A program made the position numbers and the translations under genes. Positions 10,597 through 20,148 of a DNA stretch of 64,000 nucleotides are shown in pieces. The notes under the pieces were generated by a model that was not told the origin of the DNA, did no database searches, and was given only the letters and a program-made list of their open reading frames with translations. Positions within the stretch are counted from its first letter, which is position 1; every line of letters begins with the position of its first letter. Source of the stretch: Sphingobium sp. 15-1 (GTDB taxonomy: Bacteria; Pseudomonadota; Alphaproteobacteria; Sphingomonadales; Sphingomonadaceae); contig NZ_JABXJG010000001.1 of assembly GCF_013375535.1 (NCBI RefSeq), forward strand, positions 992,001 through 1,056,000. Direction: 5' to 3'.

Positions 10597-11595
10597 TTAC
10601 TCAGCCGCCTCCAGATGCCCATGCGGCTGTGCCATCATCGGCGCCAGCCCGAGCTTGGAAAGCAGCGCGCTATCCTTGTCATCCCCGGCATTGGCCGCCG
10701 TCAGCAGCTTGTCGCCAGTGAAGATGCTGTTCGCCCCCGCCATGAAGCAGAGCGCCTGACAGGCCTCGCTCATGCTCTCGCGCCCGGCGGAGAGCCGCAC
10801 CATCGACTGCGGCATGACGATCCGCGCCACGGCAACGGTGCGGACGAACTCCACCTCGTCGATTTTGGCGAGCGGCGTATCCTTCAGCATGTCGCCCAGC
10901 ACCGTGCCTTCGACCGGCACCAGCGCGTTGATCGGCACGCTTTCGGGATGCGGCATGGTGGCGAGCGCGTGGAGGAAACCGATCCGGTCGCTCCGCGTCT
11001 CGCCCATCCCGACGATCCCGCCACAGCACACATTGATGCCCGCATCGCGGACATTTTCCAGCGTCTCGATCCGGTCCTCGAAGGTCCGGGTGGTGATGAC
11101 GTTGGCGTAATTTTCCGGCGAGGTGTCGATATTGTGATTATAATAATCCAGCCCCGCATCCGCGAGCTGCTTCGCCTGATCGGCCGACAGCATGCCCAGC
11201 GTCATGCAGGTTTCCATACCCATCTGGCGCACGCCCTTCACCATTTCGATGAGCTTGGGCATGTCCCGTTCCTTGGGATTGCGCCACGCCGCGCCCATGC
11301 AGAAACGGCCCGAACCATGATCCTTCGCCTGCGCCGCCGCCTGAAGCACGGCCTGCACGTCCATCAGCTTGGTGGCTTTCAGGCCGCTTTCGGCTTCGGT
11401 CGACTGGCTGCAATAGCCGCAATCCTCCGGGCAGCCGCCCGTCTTGATCGACAGCAGGGTCGAAAGCTGCACTTCGTTGCGCGGGAAAGTCGCACGATGG
11501 ATCGACTGCGCCTCGAACATCAGGTCGTTGAAGGGCAGGTCGAACAGCGCGGCGATCTCGTCGCGGGTCCAGTCAGTGCGAGCAATGGTGGTCAT
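10597..11595 (-). CDS. bioB: Biotin synthase
   Basis: This radical SAM enzyme inserts sulfur into dethiobiotin, the last step of biotin synthesis. The 332-residue protein has the 4Fe-4S motif Cys55-x3-Cys59-x2-Cys62 ([10 protein letters not shown]) and later conserved blocks such as [12 protein letters not shown] and [10 protein letters not shown]. The ATG at 11595 shares one base with the mutase stop (TAATG) and has AGAGGA about 9 bases upstream, so it is translationally coupled to scpA. It sits inside the propionyl-CoA carboxylase gene set, which needs biotin. No bioA, bioD or bioF is in the window. Confidence 0.96.
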   Translation of the reverse strand: MTTIARTDWTRDEIAALFDLPFNDLMFEAQSIHRATFPRNEVQLSTLLSIKTGGCPEDCGYCSQSTEAESGLKATKLMDVQAVLQAAAQAKDHGSGRFCMGAAWRNPKERDMPKLIEMVKGVRQMGMETCMTLGMLSADQAKQLADAGLDYYNHNIDTSPENYANVITTRTFEDRIETLENVRDAGINVCCGGIVGMGETRSDRIGFLHALATMPHPESVPINALVPVEGTVLGDMLKDTPLAKIDEVEFVRTVAVARIVMPQSMVRLSAGRESMSEACQALCFMAGANSIFTGDKLLTAANAGDDKDSALLSKLGLAPMMAQPHGHLEAAE

Positions 11596-13748
11596 TATGC
11601 GGCTTCCTCTAGCCCCGCCGGGGGCATGTTGTGGCCGAGGAGACGCAGCACATCGGCGGCGCACTCCACGACGTTGGAGCCCGGTCCATAAATCCCCTGA
11701 ACGCCCGCGTCACGGAGGAAGTCATAATCCTGCGGCGGAATGACCCCGCCCGCGATCACCTTGATGTCGTTGCGGCCCTTTTCCCGAAGCTGGTTGATCA
11801 GCTCGGGAATGAGCGTCTTGTGCCCCGCCGCGAGGCTCGACGCACCCACGACGTCCACGCCGCTGTCGAGCGCCAGCACCACCGTTTCCTCCGGCGTCTG
11901 GAACAGCGGGCCCGACACGATATCGAAACCCATGTCCCCGAAAGCGGATGCGATCACGTTGGCGCCCCGGTCATGCCCATCCTGCCCCATCTTGGCGATG
12001 AGCAGTTTGGGCTTGCGACCGAGGCGCCGCTCGACGGCCTGCACCCCGTCAAGAACCTGTTTCCAGCGGCTGTCCTGCGCATAAGGCTTGCCATAGACGC
12101 CCTTCACCGGCGTCGGCTGCGTGCCGTAGCGGTTGAAGCTGTCCTCCATGGCGGAGGAGATTTCGCCCAGCGTGGCGCGGGCGCGCGCCGCTTCGACCGC
12201 ATGGGCGAGGAGGTTGTTTTCGATCGACTGCGGCCCGGCAGCGGCTGCACGCAGCGCTTCCAGCGCGGCCTGACACGCTTCCTCGTCGCGTTCCGCCTTG
12301 ACCCGGTTGATGCGGGCAATCTGGGCCTCGCGCACCTTGGTGTTGTCGACCTCCAGCGTTTCGAGCAAATCCTCGTTCGCCAGACGATATTTGTTGACGC
12401 CGACGATGACGTCCTCGCCCCGATCGACGCGGGCCTGACGCGCTGCGGCGGCGGTTTCGATCATCGCCTTGGGCCAGCCGGCACCGACCGCCTTCGCCAT
12501 ACCGCCTTCGGCCTCGACGCGGTCGATGATCTCCTGAGCGGCGTCGACCAGTTGCTGGGTCAGCGCTTCGATATAATAGCTGCCGCCCAGCGGATCGACG
12601 ACATTGCACATGCCCGTCTCTTCCTGGATGACGATCTGCGTGTTGCGCGCGATGCGGGCCGAAAAGTCCGTCGGCAGCGCAATCGCTTCATCCAGCGCAT
12701 TGGTGTGCAGCGACTGGGTGCCGCCCAGCATCGCCGCCATCGCCTCAATCGTGGTGCGCATCACATTGTTATAGGGGTCCTGCTCGGTCAGCGACACGCC
12801 CGACGTCTGGCAATGGGTGCGCAGCATCTTCGAACGCTCGTCCTGCGCGCCGAGCTTAGTCATGACCCGATGCCACAGCACGCGCGCGGCGCGCAGCTTG
12901 GCGATCTCCATGAAGAAGTTCATGCCGATGGCGAAGAAGAAGCTCAGCCGCCCAGCGAACTTGTCGATGTCGAGGCCCGACGCCACGCCGTAGCGCACAT
13001 ATTCCGCGCCGTCCGCGATGGTGAAGGCCAGTTCCTGCACCTGCGTCGCGCCGGCTTCCTGCATATGATAGCCGGAAATGGAGATGCTGTTGAACTTGGG
13101 CATCTCGCGGCTGGTATAACCGAAAATGTCCGAGATGATCCGCATCGAGGGTTCGGGCGGGTAGATATAGGTGTTGCGGACCATGAACTCCTTCAGAATG
13201 TCGTTCTGAATGGTTCCGTCGAGCAACTTGCGCTCGACCCCCTGCTCCTCGCCCGCGACAATGAAGAAGGCGAGGATCGGGATCACCGCGCCGTTCATGG
13301 TCATGGAAACCGACATCTGGTCGAGCGGAATGCCGTCGAACAGAATCTTCATGTCCTCAATGGTATCGATCGCCACGCCCGCCTTGCCGACGTCACCGAC
13401 GACGCGGGGATGGTCGCTGTCATAGCCGCGATGGGTGGCCAGGTCGAAGGCGACGCTGAGACCCTTCTGACCGGCCGCAAGGTTGCGGCGATAGAAGGCG
13501 TTGGATTCCTCGGCGGTCGAGAAGCCCGCATATTGCCGAATGGTCCAGGGGCGCCCTGCATACATGGAGGCGCGCACGCCCCGCGTGAACGGCGCGAAGC
13601 CGGGCAGGCCCGGATCGACGGTCACGTCCTGCGCCGTGTAGAGCGGCTTCACCGTGATCCCTTCCGGGGTTTCCCAGTTGAGATCCTTGCCCTTCACCTC
13701 CTTGGCGGCGGCGGCGGCCCACTGATCCAGCGTCGGCTTCTCGGTCAT
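11595..13748 (-). CDS. scpA: Methylmalonyl-CoA mutase, single-chain form
   Basis: The enzyme is B12-dependent and isomerises (R)-methylmalonyl-CoA to succinyl-CoA. The 717-residue chain holds a catalytic TIM barrel ([20 protein letters not shown], then [15 protein letters not shown]) and a C-terminal cobalamin domain with the axial-His motif [13 protein letters not shown] and a later GGVIPPQDY block. Both the large-subunit catalytic domain and the B12 domain are in one protein, so no small subunit is required. It belongs to the propionate module with pccA, pccB and the epimerase. The last codon overlaps the bioB start. Confidence 0.96.
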   Translation of the reverse strand: MTEKPTLDQWAAAAAKEVKGKDLNWETPEGITVKPLYTAQDVTVDPGLPGFAPFTRGVRASMYAGRPWTIRQYAGFSTAEESNAFYRRNLAAGQKGLSVAFDLATHRGYDSDHPRVVGDVGKAGVAIDTIEDMKILFDGIPLDQMSVSMTMNGAVIPILAFFIVAGEEQGVERKLLDGTIQNDILKEFMVRNTYIYPPEPSMRIISDIFGYTSREMPKFNSISISGYHMQEAGATQVQELAFTIADGAEYVRYGVASGLDIDKFAGRLSFFFAIGMNFFMEIAKLRAARVLWHRVMTKLGAQDERSKMLRTHCQTSGVSLTEQDPYNNVMRTTIEAMAAMLGGTQSLHTNALDEAIALPTDFSARIARNTQIVIQEETGMCNVVDPLGGSYYIEALTQQLVDAAQEIIDRVEAEGGMAKAVGAGWPKAMIETAAAARQARVDRGEDVIVGVNKYRLANEDLLETLEVDNTKVREAQIARINRVKAERDEEACQAALEALRAAAAGPQSIENNLLAHAVEAARARATLGEISSAMEDSFNRYGTQPTPVKGVYGKPYAQDSRWKQVLDGVQAVERRLGRKPKLLIAKMGQDGHDRGANVIASAFGDMGFDIVSGPLFQTPEETVVLALDSGVDVVGASSLAAGHKTLIPELINQLREKGRNDIKVIAGGVIPPQDYDFLRDAGVQGIYGPGSNVVECAADVLRLLGHNMPPAGLEEAA

Positions 13749-13769
13749 TTGCGTCCCTATCTACCCAAT

Positions 13770-13853
13770 CGTCACCCCGGACTTGATCTGGGGTCCCGCT
13801 GCCCTCGTCCCGCTCGCAAAGAAGCGGGATGCCGGATCAAGTCCGGCATGACG
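13770..13853. repeat. Two-arm palindromic element (CTTGA-loop class)
   Basis: The left hairpin is ACCCCGGA-CTTGA-TCTGGGGT (one G-T pair) and the right hairpin is ATGCCGGA-TCAAG-TCCGGCAT, with CGTC and GACG outside. The arms have different stem sequences. It lies between the epimerase gene and scpA. Confidence 0.85.
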
Positions 13854-13859
13854 AAAAAC

Positions 13860-14297
13860 TCAATGCGCCTCTTTCGGCGTCTCCATGATCTCCGTCAGCA
13901 CCCCGTTCATATCCTTGGGATGGACGAAGAAGATCAGCGTCCCATGCGCCCCGATGCGCGGCTCGCCCAGCACCTTCTTGCCCAGCCCCTCGAACCAGGC
14001 CTTGGCCTCGTGAATGTCGGGCACTTCATAGCACATATGATGCTGCCCACCGGCCGGGTTCTTGGCGATGAAGCCGTGAATGGGCGAGTTTTCGCCCAAA
14101 GGCTCGATCAGCTCGATCTGCGTGCCCTCGGTACCATTCACGCCCGGCGTATCGACGAAGCACACCTTCACCCCCTGTGCGGGCAGGTCGAAAGGCTCGT
14201 GCGTCAGCGTCGCGCCCATGACGTCGCGATAATAGGCCAGCGAAGCCTCCAGCGAAGGCGTCGCCACGCCGATATGGTTCAAGCGACCGAGTTTCAT
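13860..14297 (-). CDS. mce: Methylmalonyl-CoA epimerase
   Basis: The enzyme interconverts (S)- and (R)-methylmalonyl-CoA between PccAB and the mutase. The 145-residue protein is a two-repeat VOC/glyoxalase fold with metal ligands in LNHIGVATPS (His), GGQHHMCYEV (His) and the late acidic LTEIME. The ATG at 14297 gives MKLGRLNHIGVATP, the family N-terminus. A longer in-frame reading upstream is only the translation of the repeat at 14314-14403. Confidence 0.95.
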   Translation of the reverse strand: MKLGRLNHIGVATPSLEASLAYYRDVMGATLTHEPFDLPAQGVKVCFVDTPGVNGTEGTQIELIEPLGENSPIHGFIAKNPAGGQHHMCYEVPDIHEAKAWFEGLGKKVLGEPRIGAHGTLIFFVHPKDMNGVLTEIMETPKEAH

Positions 14298-14313
14298 AAC
14301 TTCATTCCCATCC

Positions 14314-14403
14314 TTGTCATTCCCGCGAAAGCGGGAATCCATCTCCTGCGCGCGCCCCAGATGCAACGTCCGGAGATGGATCCCCGCCTGAGCGGGGATG
14401 ACG
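14314..14403. repeat. Two-arm palindromic element (CCCGC class)
   Basis: The left hairpin is ATTCCCGC-GAAA-GCGGGAAT and the right hairpin is ATCCCCGC-CTGA-GCGGGGAT, flanked by GTC and GACG. The stems differ by a compensated base pair (T-A versus C-G). It lies between mce and pccB. Confidence 0.85.
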
Positions 14404-14411
14404 GGTTCACC

Positions 14412-15944
14412 TCACAACGGAATATTGTCGTGCTTCTTCCACGGATTTTCGAGCGCCTTGTTCCGCAACTTGCGCAACCCCAGGGCGATCCGCTTGCGGG
14501 TCGAATGCGGCTGGATCACCTCGTCGATGAAGCCCTTGCTCGCCGCCACGAAGGGATTGGCGAAGCGGTCCTCATATTCCTTGGTCTTCTCGGCAATCTC
14601 TTCCGGCGTCTTGCCGCGGAAGATGATCTCCACTGCGCCCTTCGCGCCCATCACCGCGATTTCCGCGGTCGGCCAGGCATAGTTCAGATCGCCGCGCAGA
14701 TGCTTGGACGCCATAACGTCATAAGCCCCGCCATAGGCCTTGCGCGTGATGACGGTGATCTTCGGCACGGTCGCCTCGGCATAGGCGAAGAGCAGCTTCG
14801 CGCCATGCTTGATGATGCCCGAATGTTCCTGAGCCGTCCCCGGCAGGAAGCCCGGCACGTCGACAAAGGTGACGATCGGAATTTCGAACGCATCGCAAAA
14901 GCGCACGAACCGCCCGGCCTTCTTGGACGAATTGATGTCCAGCACCCCGGCAAGCACCATCGGCTGGTTGGCGATGATGCCCACCGTCTTGCCCTCGACC
15001 CGGCCGAAACCGCATATGATGTTCCCCGCATGGGCCGGCTGCACTTCGAAGAAGTCGCCTTCGTCCACCACCTTGCGGATCAGCTCATGCATGTCATAGG
15101 GCTGGTTCGCATTGGCCGGGATCAGCGTGTCCAGGCTGTCCTCGATGCGGTCCCACGGATCGGCGCTGGGCCGCTCCGGCACCGGCTCCTTGTTGGACGC
15201 AGGCAGGAAGTCCACGAAATCGCGCACCGCCAGCAAAGCTTCGATGTCATTCTCGAAGGCCACGTCGGCCACGCCCGACTTGGTGGTGTGGGTGACCGCG
15301 CCGCCCAGTTCCTCCTGGGTCACGACCTCGTTGGTGACGGTCTTCACCACGTCAGGCCCAGTCACGAACATGAAGCTCGAATCCTTCACCATGAAGATGA
15401 AGTCCGTCATCGCCGGCGAGTAGACCGCGCCGCCCGCGCACGGCCCCATGATAACGCTGATCTGCGGCACCACGCCCGACGCCAGCACATTGCGCTGGAA
15501 AATCTCCGCATAACCGCCCAGCGACGCCACGCCTTCCTGGATGCGCGCACCGCCGGAGTCGTTGAGGCCGATCACCGGCGCGCCGACCTTCATGGCGATG
15601 TCCATGATCTTGCAGATCTTCATCGCATGCCGCTCCGACACCGCGCCGCCATAGACGGTGAAGTCCTGCGAGAAAACGTAGACCAGCCGGCCGTTGATGG
15701 TGCCCGATCCGGTGACGACGCCGTCGCCCGGAATGTGCTGCTCATCCATGCCGAAGTCGATGCAATTATGCTCGACATACATGTCCAGCTCCTCGAAGCT
15801 GTCCTCGTCCAGCAGCACTTCCAGCCGCTCGCGGGCCGTAAGCTTGCCCTTGGCATGCTGGGCGTCAATGCGGCGCTGGCCGCCGCCCAGGCGCGCAGCA
15901 TCGCGCTTGGCTTCGAGCTGTTCGATGATGGCGAGCTTCGACAT
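14412..15944 (-). CDS. pccB: Propionyl-CoA carboxylase, carboxyltransferase beta subunit
   Basis: The 510-residue subunit moves CO2 from biotin on PccA to propionyl-CoA. Conserved carboxyltransferase blocks include [21 protein letters not shown], the acyl-CoA oxyanion site [32 protein letters not shown], and in the C-terminal half [19 protein letters not shown] and [12 protein letters not shown]. The ATG at 15944 gives [15 protein letters not shown]. It is the first gene of the leftward propionate set and its upstream region holds the TTTGCAAA site cluster shared with the divergent regulator. Confidence 0.96.
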   Translation of the reverse strand: MSKLAIIEQLEAKRDAARLGGGQRRIDAQHAKGKLTARERLEVLLDEDSFEELDMYVEHNCIDFGMDEQHIPGDGVVTGSGTINGRLVYVFSQDFTVYGGAVSERHAMKICKIMDIAMKVGAPVIGLNDSGGARIQEGVASLGGYAEIFQRNVLASGVVPQISVIMGPCAGGAVYSPAMTDFIFMVKDSSFMFVTGPDVVKTVTNEVVTQEELGGAVTHTTKSGVADVAFENDIEALLAVRDFVDFLPASNKEPVPERPSADPWDRIEDSLDTLIPANANQPYDMHELIRKVVDEGDFFEVQPAHAGNIICGFGRVEGKTVGIIANQPMVLAGVLDINSSKKAGRFVRFCDAFEIPIVTFVDVPGFLPGTAQEHSGIIKHGAKLLFAYAEATVPKITVITRKAYGGAYDVMASKHLRGDLNYAWPTAEIAVMGAKGAVEIIFRGKTPEEIAEKTKEYEDRFANPFVAASKGFIDEVIQPHSTRKRIALGLRKLRNKALENPWKKHDNIPL

Positions 15945-16005
15945 ATAAGGCTTCTCTCCGGCTTGTCGCGGACATCTTCGCCCGCCCCTTCCAATCTTTT
16001 CGCAT

Positions 16006-16051
16006 TTTCGCAAATGCAATTTTGCTAATTTGCAAATTGCGACTTTGCAAA
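16006..16051. promoter_or_regulatory. TTTGCAAA operator cluster between pccB and the regulator gene
   Basis: Two exact TTTGCAAA palindromes lie at 16029-16036 (within the 12-bp palindrome AATTTGCAAATT at 16027-16038) and 16044-16051, 15 bases apart. A variant TTTGCTAA (16021-16028) and TTTCGCAAA (16006-16014) extend the row. RamB/PrpR-type regulators of actinobacteria bind TTTGCAAA-like sites, and the divergent gene encodes that family. The sites end 13 bases before the regulator start and lie 60-110 bases upstream of pccB. Binding by this protein is inference. Confidence 0.75.
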
Positions 16052-16064
16052 TTATGGACGAATC

Positions 16065-17480
16065 ATGGCTCGTGGCAATCGAATCTTCGCAGGTCCGCGC
16101 CTGCGCCAACTCCGCCTGGATCATCGCATGGACCAGGCGACCATGGCGCAGGCGCTGGGCATATCCGTCTCTTATCTCAGCCAGATGGAAAATGACGACC
16201 GCCCCCTCACCGCCAAGGTGAAGGCCGCGCTTGCCAGCGCCTTCCCCACCGACTGGGCCAGCTTCGACAGCCGGGAGGAGGAGCAGCTTCTTGGCGCCTT
16301 CACCTACGCCCTCGCCCATCCCGAACTGCCGGGCGCCGCGCTGGAACCGGAGCGGATCGAGAAGCTGCACCTGCAATTTCCCGAATTCGCGGCGCGCTAT
16401 GTCGACCTCTACAACGCCCATATGCGCGCCAATGAACGCATCAACATGATCGAGGAGGCGATCGCCAACGATCATGCAGTCCAGGCCCGCTTGCCCTGGG
16501 AAGCCGCGCGCGACTGGTTCCATGAGGCGGGCAATTATGTCCACGCTCTCGACTGCCTGGCGGAAGACATGGCCGCCAGCTTCACCGCCGGCCAGACCCT
16601 GGACGAAGGTATGCTGGTCGAAGCCCTGGCCCGCCGCCACGGGATCGAGACGCTGATCGCGGAGACCCCGGACTCCTCGCTCCGCTCCTATACCAGCAGC
16701 GAGCGGCGCCTATTCGTCAACGCCGCCCTGCCCACAGAAAGCCGCAAGTTCATGCTCGCCCACCAGCTCATGATGCTGGAGGGGCAGGCGGTGATCGCTG
16801 ACGTTGTGAGCAAGGCAGGGCTGCCCGTCATGGGCGCCGACCGCCTGCTCGCCATCGGCCTTGGCAATTATGCGGCGGGCGCGTTGCTGATGCCCTACGC
16901 CCCGTTCCGCGAAGCCGCCCGCGAAGTCCGCCACGACATCGACCGCCTCGCCCGCCGCTTCGGCGTCAGCTTCGAACAGGCCTGCCATCGTCTTTCGACC
17001 CTCCAGCGGCCCGGCCTGCGCGGCATTCCCTTTTTCTTCTGCCGCGTCGACATGGCGGGCAACATCACCAAGCGCCACAGCGCCACGCGCCTGCAATTCG
17101 CGCGCTTCGGCGGCGCCTGCCCCTTGTGGAACGTCCATGAAGCGGTCGCCGTCCCCGACCGGATCAACATCCAGTTGGGCGAGACCCCCGATGGCGTGCG
17201 CTATGTCTCCATGGCGAAGGGGCTGGTGAAACCGTCAGGCAGCTACAGCCGCACCCCGCGCCGCTTCGCGGTGGTGCTGGGCTGCGAAATCGCCCACGCG
17301 GCGAATTTCGTCTATGCCGACGGCCTGCAACTGGAGGTGGAGGGCGCCGCGACGCCGATCGGCATCACCTGCCGTCTCTGCTCGCGCCAGAGCTGCGACC
17401 AACGCGCCTTCCCACCCGCCGACCGCCCCATCCGCGTCGATCCCGACAACCGGCAGATCGTGCCTTACTGGATCGGCTAG
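16065..17480 (+). CDS. XRE-type short-chain acyl regulator (PrpR/RamB/ScfR family)
   Basis: The 471-residue transcription factor has an N-terminal helix-turn-helix (residues about 10-65, including [18 protein letters not shown]), a central ImmA/IrrE-like region ([15 protein letters not shown]) and a C-terminal short-chain acyl-regulator domain ending with the cysteine cluster CRLCSRQSC. The mycobacterial homologue PrpR binds acyl-CoA and carries an iron-sulfur cluster on such cysteines. It is divergent from pccB, so it most likely senses propionate-derived CoA esters and controls the pcc/scpA genes and itself. Whether it activates or represses cannot be told. Confidence 0.88.
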   Translation: MARGNRIFAGPRLRQLRLDHRMDQATMAQALGISVSYLSQMENDDRPLTAKVKAALASAFPTDWASFDSREEEQLLGAFTYALAHPELPGAALEPERIEKLHLQFPEFAARYVDLYNAHMRANERINMIEEAIANDHAVQARLPWEAARDWFHEAGNYVHALDCLAEDMAASFTAGQTLDEGMLVEALARRHGIETLIAETPDSSLRSYTSSERRLFVNAALPTESRKFMLAHQLMMLEGQAVIADVVSKAGLPVMGADRLLAIGLGNYAAGALLMPYAPFREAAREVRHDIDRLARRFGVSFEQACHRLSTLQRPGLRGIPFFFCRVDMAGNITKRHSATRLQFARFGGACPLWNVHEAVAVPDRINIQLGETPDGVRYVSMAKGLVKPSGSYSRTPRRFAVVLGCEIAHAANFVYADGLQLEVEGAATPIGITCRLCSRQSCDQRAFPPADRPIRVDPDNRQIVPYWIG

Positions 17481-17516
17481 GCGTTCCAGTAGTTTCCCCG
17501 AAGGCAGCGAACCACC

Positions 17517-18413
17517 CTAATCCGGCAACATCAAAGCCTCATCCAGAAAATCAAGAAAAGCCCGCACCCGCGCCGCCAGCCGATCCTGCGCGGAATAAAG
17601 CGCATGAATATCCTCGCCATCCCCCGCGCTAAAATCCCCCAGCACTTCGACCAGCCTCCCATCGCGCAAATCCTCCGCGACATGAAAGCGCCCATGTCGC
17701 GCGATCCCGCCCCCCGCGACCGCCATCTGCCGCACCACTTCACCCGAATTGCCGAAGAACCGCCCCTGAACCGGCCGCTGCACGACCCGCCCGCCGATCC
17801 GGAACGGCCAGCTATCCACCGACCGGCGGAAACTGAATTGCAGGCAATCATGCCCCTCCAGATCCTCCGGCGTTAGCGGTATGCCCCGCGCCGCCAGATA
17901 GGCTGGGCTCGCCACCAGCACCATCCGACTATGCCCCAGCTTCTTCGCCCGCAGCCGCGTATCCCGCAAAGGCCCGATGCGGATCGCGATGTCGGCCCGC
18001 TCCTCCACCAGATCGACCACCGCATCGGACAACGCCAGATCGACGGCCACCGCCGGATAACGCGCCAGAAAAAGCGGCAGGATCGGCAGCAGGCACTGGT
18101 TGCCGAAGGACACTGAGGCATTGAGCCGCAACAGCCCACGCGGCCCCCGTTCCTCCTGCCCCAATCCGCTTTCGACATCGGTCATTTCCGCCATCAGCGC
18201 CGTCATCCGGTCGCGATAGGCCGCCCCCTCCAGGGTCAGCGCCAGCGAACGCGTCGTCCGGCGCAACAGCGTGACGCCAAGCCGCTGCTCTAACCGCCCG
18301 ATGCTGCGGCTGACGGCGGAGGGCGTCAGCCGCAGCGTCTTGGCGGCGGAAGCGAAGCTGCCCTCCTGCGCCACAGCCAGAAATGTCTCGATGTCGCCAA
18401 AGCGGTTGTCCAT
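17517..18413 (-). CDS. LysR-family transcriptional regulator
   Basis: The 298-residue protein has the LysR winged helix at residues 1-60 (DIETFLAVAQEGSFASAAKTL, diagnostic core AQEGSFASAAKTL) and a substrate-binding domain after it. The subgroup resembles the regulators that control nearby oxidoreductases. It diverges from the SDR gene with 106 bases between starts, the usual arrangement for a LysR regulator and its target. The inducer is unknown. Confidence 0.9.
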   Translation of the reverse strand: MDNRFGDIETFLAVAQEGSFASAAKTLRLTPSAVSRSIGRLEQRLGVTLLRRTTRSLALTLEGAAYRDRMTALMAEMTDVESGLGQEERGPRGLLRLNASVSFGNQCLLPILPLFLARYPAVAVDLALSDAVVDLVEERADIAIRIGPLRDTRLRAKKLGHSRMVLVASPAYLAARGIPLTPEDLEGHDCLQFSFRRSVDSWPFRIGGRVVQRPVQGRFFGNSGEVVRQMAVAGGGIARHGRFHVAEDLRDGRLVEVLGDFSAGDGEDIHALYSAQDRLAARVRAFLDFLDEALMLPD

Positions 18414-18423
18414 GCGTCACCCA

Positions 18424-18436
18424 TGATTTCAAATCA
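18424..18436. promoter_or_regulatory. LysR-type operator (T-N11-A palindrome)
   Basis: TGATTT-C-AAATCA is a perfect inverted repeat in the LysR/SDR divergent spacer and fits the T-N11-A rule for LysR proteins. It starts 11 bases upstream of the lysR start codon, suiting autoregulation. Confidence 0.6.
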
Positions 18437-18519
18437 CTTCTATTGTGATGACTGTCATTCTAATCATCAATGCATGGTTCGCTTATTTCTGCGTTCAACC
18501 CCGAACAAAGGAGTATCCC

Positions 18520-19305
18520 ATGGACCTGAAACTCGCCGGAAAGACCGCACTCGTCACCGGATCGACCGCCGGCATCGGCTTCGCCATCGCGAAGCGCCTT
18601 GCCGAAGAAGGCGTGGAAACCGTCATCACCGGCCGCAACCAGGCCAAGCTGGACCAGGCCACCGCGCAGATCGGCCAGGTCGGCAAGGTTCGCGCGATCC
18701 TGGCCGATCCCGCCACTGCGGAAGGCGCGGCCACGCTCATCGAAGCCGCTCCGGACGTCGACATCCTCGTCAACAATCTCGGCATCTACGAAGCCAAGCC
18801 GTTCACCGCCATCTCCGATGAAGACTGGCATCATTTCTTCGAGGTCAACGTCGTCAGCGGCGCCCGCCTCGCCCGACATTATTTCCCGCGCATGCTGGAC
18901 AAGGATTGGGGCCGCATCATCTTCATCGCCAGCGAAAGCGCCCTGCTGCCCCCCGGCGAGATGATCCATTACGGCATGACCAAGACCGCCCAGCTCGCCA
19001 TCGCCCGCGGCCTGGCCGAACAGACGCGCGGCACCGGCGTGACGGTGAATTCGGTGCTGCCCGGCCCGACCCGCTCGGAGGGGATCGTCGACTTCATCCA
19101 GTCGGTGGTCGAGAATAAGGACGCCCCTGAAGCGGAACGTGAGGCGGAATTCTTCCGGACGCTGCGCCCGCTCTCCCTGATCCGCCGCCTGATCGAAGCG
19201 GATGAAATCGGATCGATGGTCGCCTATCTCGCCAGCCCGCTCGCCGCCGTCACCAATGGCGCGGCGATCCGGGCGGAGGGTGGGATCGTTCCCACTATCG
19301 CCTAA
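18520..19305 (+). CDS. Short-chain dehydrogenase/reductase
   Basis: The 261-residue protein is a classical SDR: cofactor loop GSTAGIGFAIA near residue 14, NNLG after beta-4, and the catalytic Ser/Tyr/Lys in ASESALLPPGEMIHYGMTK (Tyr-x3-Lys). The N-terminal Rossmann motif TGSTAGIG fits NAD(P) binding. The ATG at 18520 has AAAGGAG 6 bases upstream, which rules out the longer reading. The substrate is unknown. Regulation by the divergent LysR protein is likely. Confidence 0.9.
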   Translation: MDLKLAGKTALVTGSTAGIGFAIAKRLAEEGVETVITGRNQAKLDQATAQIGQVGKVRAILADPATAEGAATLIEAAPDVDILVNNLGIYEAKPFTAISDEDWHHFFEVNVVSGARLARHYFPRMLDKDWGRIIFIASESALLPPGEMIHYGMTKTAQLAIARGLAEQTRGTGVTVNSVLPGPTRSEGIVDFIQSVVENKDAPEAEREAEFFRTLRPLSLIRRLIEADEIGSMVAYLASPLAAVTNGAAIRAEGGIVPTIA

Positions 19306-19382
19306 TATGGGCGCCTGATCCATATCCTGCTTGCGGGAACTGGCCCTGTCGCTCGTCTGTCTCTCCGGATAAGGATGGATGG

Positions 19383-20096
19383 ATGAGCGACGCGGACATT
19401 CTGACGGACACGCCCCTCCGGCATGAGCTGGCAGACGCCGGCTATGCCCGCCTGTCCGGCACCGACCTGGTCGAACGGCTCGCCATCCCCTCTGCCAACT
19501 GGAACGCGCTGGCGCGAAGCTGGGACGATCTCGGCCCCGACCTCTATATGGCCGATGGTGGCCGCTACCGCCGCCGCCGCCACGCGACCTTCGCCTGCGA
19601 GCAGGGCGTCTTCACGCGCCAACCGCACCAGCCGCATTTCCAGAGCCGCGACTATAATCCCCTGAATGGCGACGTGCAGCGCTGGTTCGATCCCGTCCAG
19701 CAAGGCACGGTCGACAATAGCGCGATGCAGGCGATCTTCGCCTTCTGCGCGCGCAGCTTCCCCCTGACCGGACGGCAGCATGTCGAACTCCACCAGTTCC
19801 GCATAGAGGCCCGCACCGGCGAACTCGGCCGCCCCACGCCCGAAGGCATGCACCGCGACGGCGTGGACTGGGTCTTCGTCATGCTGGTCGAGCGTCGCAA
19901 CGTCCGCGAAGGCGTCACCCGCATCGGCACGCCGGAGGGCAAGGAATTGGGCGAATTCACCCTCGCCCGCCCCGGCGATGCGGTACTGATCGACGACCAT
20001 CGCATCATGCACGGCGTCACCGAAATTCATGCGGTCGACCCGGCGCAACCCGCCTGGCGCGACGCGCTCGTCCTCACTTTTGTAGCCGACCGCTGA
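19383..20096 (+). CDS. 2OG-Fe(II) dioxygenase family protein (amino-acid hydroxylase type)
   Basis: The 237-residue protein matches the family that includes bacterial L-isoleucine dioxygenase. The iron ligands can be read as His-x-Asp in EGMHRDGVDW and a distal His in DDHRIMHGVTEIH. Conserved RDYNPLNGDVQRWF and HQFRIEARTGELG flank the core. Such enzymes hydroxylate free amino acids using 2-oxoglutarate. The actual substrate is not predictable from sequence. It stands alone, 77 bases after the SDR gene on the same strand. Confidence 0.8.
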   Translation: MSDADILTDTPLRHELADAGYARLSGTDLVERLAIPSANWNALARSWDDLGPDLYMADGGRYRRRRHATFACEQGVFTRQPHQPHFQSRDYNPLNGDVQRWFDPVQQGTVDNSAMQAIFAFCARSFPLTGRQHVELHQFRIEARTGELGRPTPEGMHRDGVDWVFVMLVERRNVREGVTRIGTPEGKELGEFTLARPGDAVLIDDHRIMHGVTEIHAVDPAQPAWRDALVLTFVADR

Positions 20097-20110
20097 GCCG
20101 TTCGCCTGGA

Positions 20111-20140
20111 GCGAAATCGAAAAAGCTGTCCCGATTTCGC
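20111..20140. terminator. Hairpin between dioxygenase and gor (convergent)
   Basis: A 9-bp stem, GCGAAATCG / CGATTTCGC, encloses a 12-base loop between two convergent genes. There is no T-run on either side, so its efficiency is uncertain. Confidence 0.5.
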
Positions 20141-20148
20141 CCGGAAGC

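Noticed and set aside
11631..16028. 1465-codon open frame on the + strand across the propionate genes
   Set aside because: It is antisense to pccB, mce, scpA and bioB, is rich in Arg, His and Ala, and runs through repeats. High GC at third positions removes stops in the mirror frame; there is no ribosome-binding site or family similarity.
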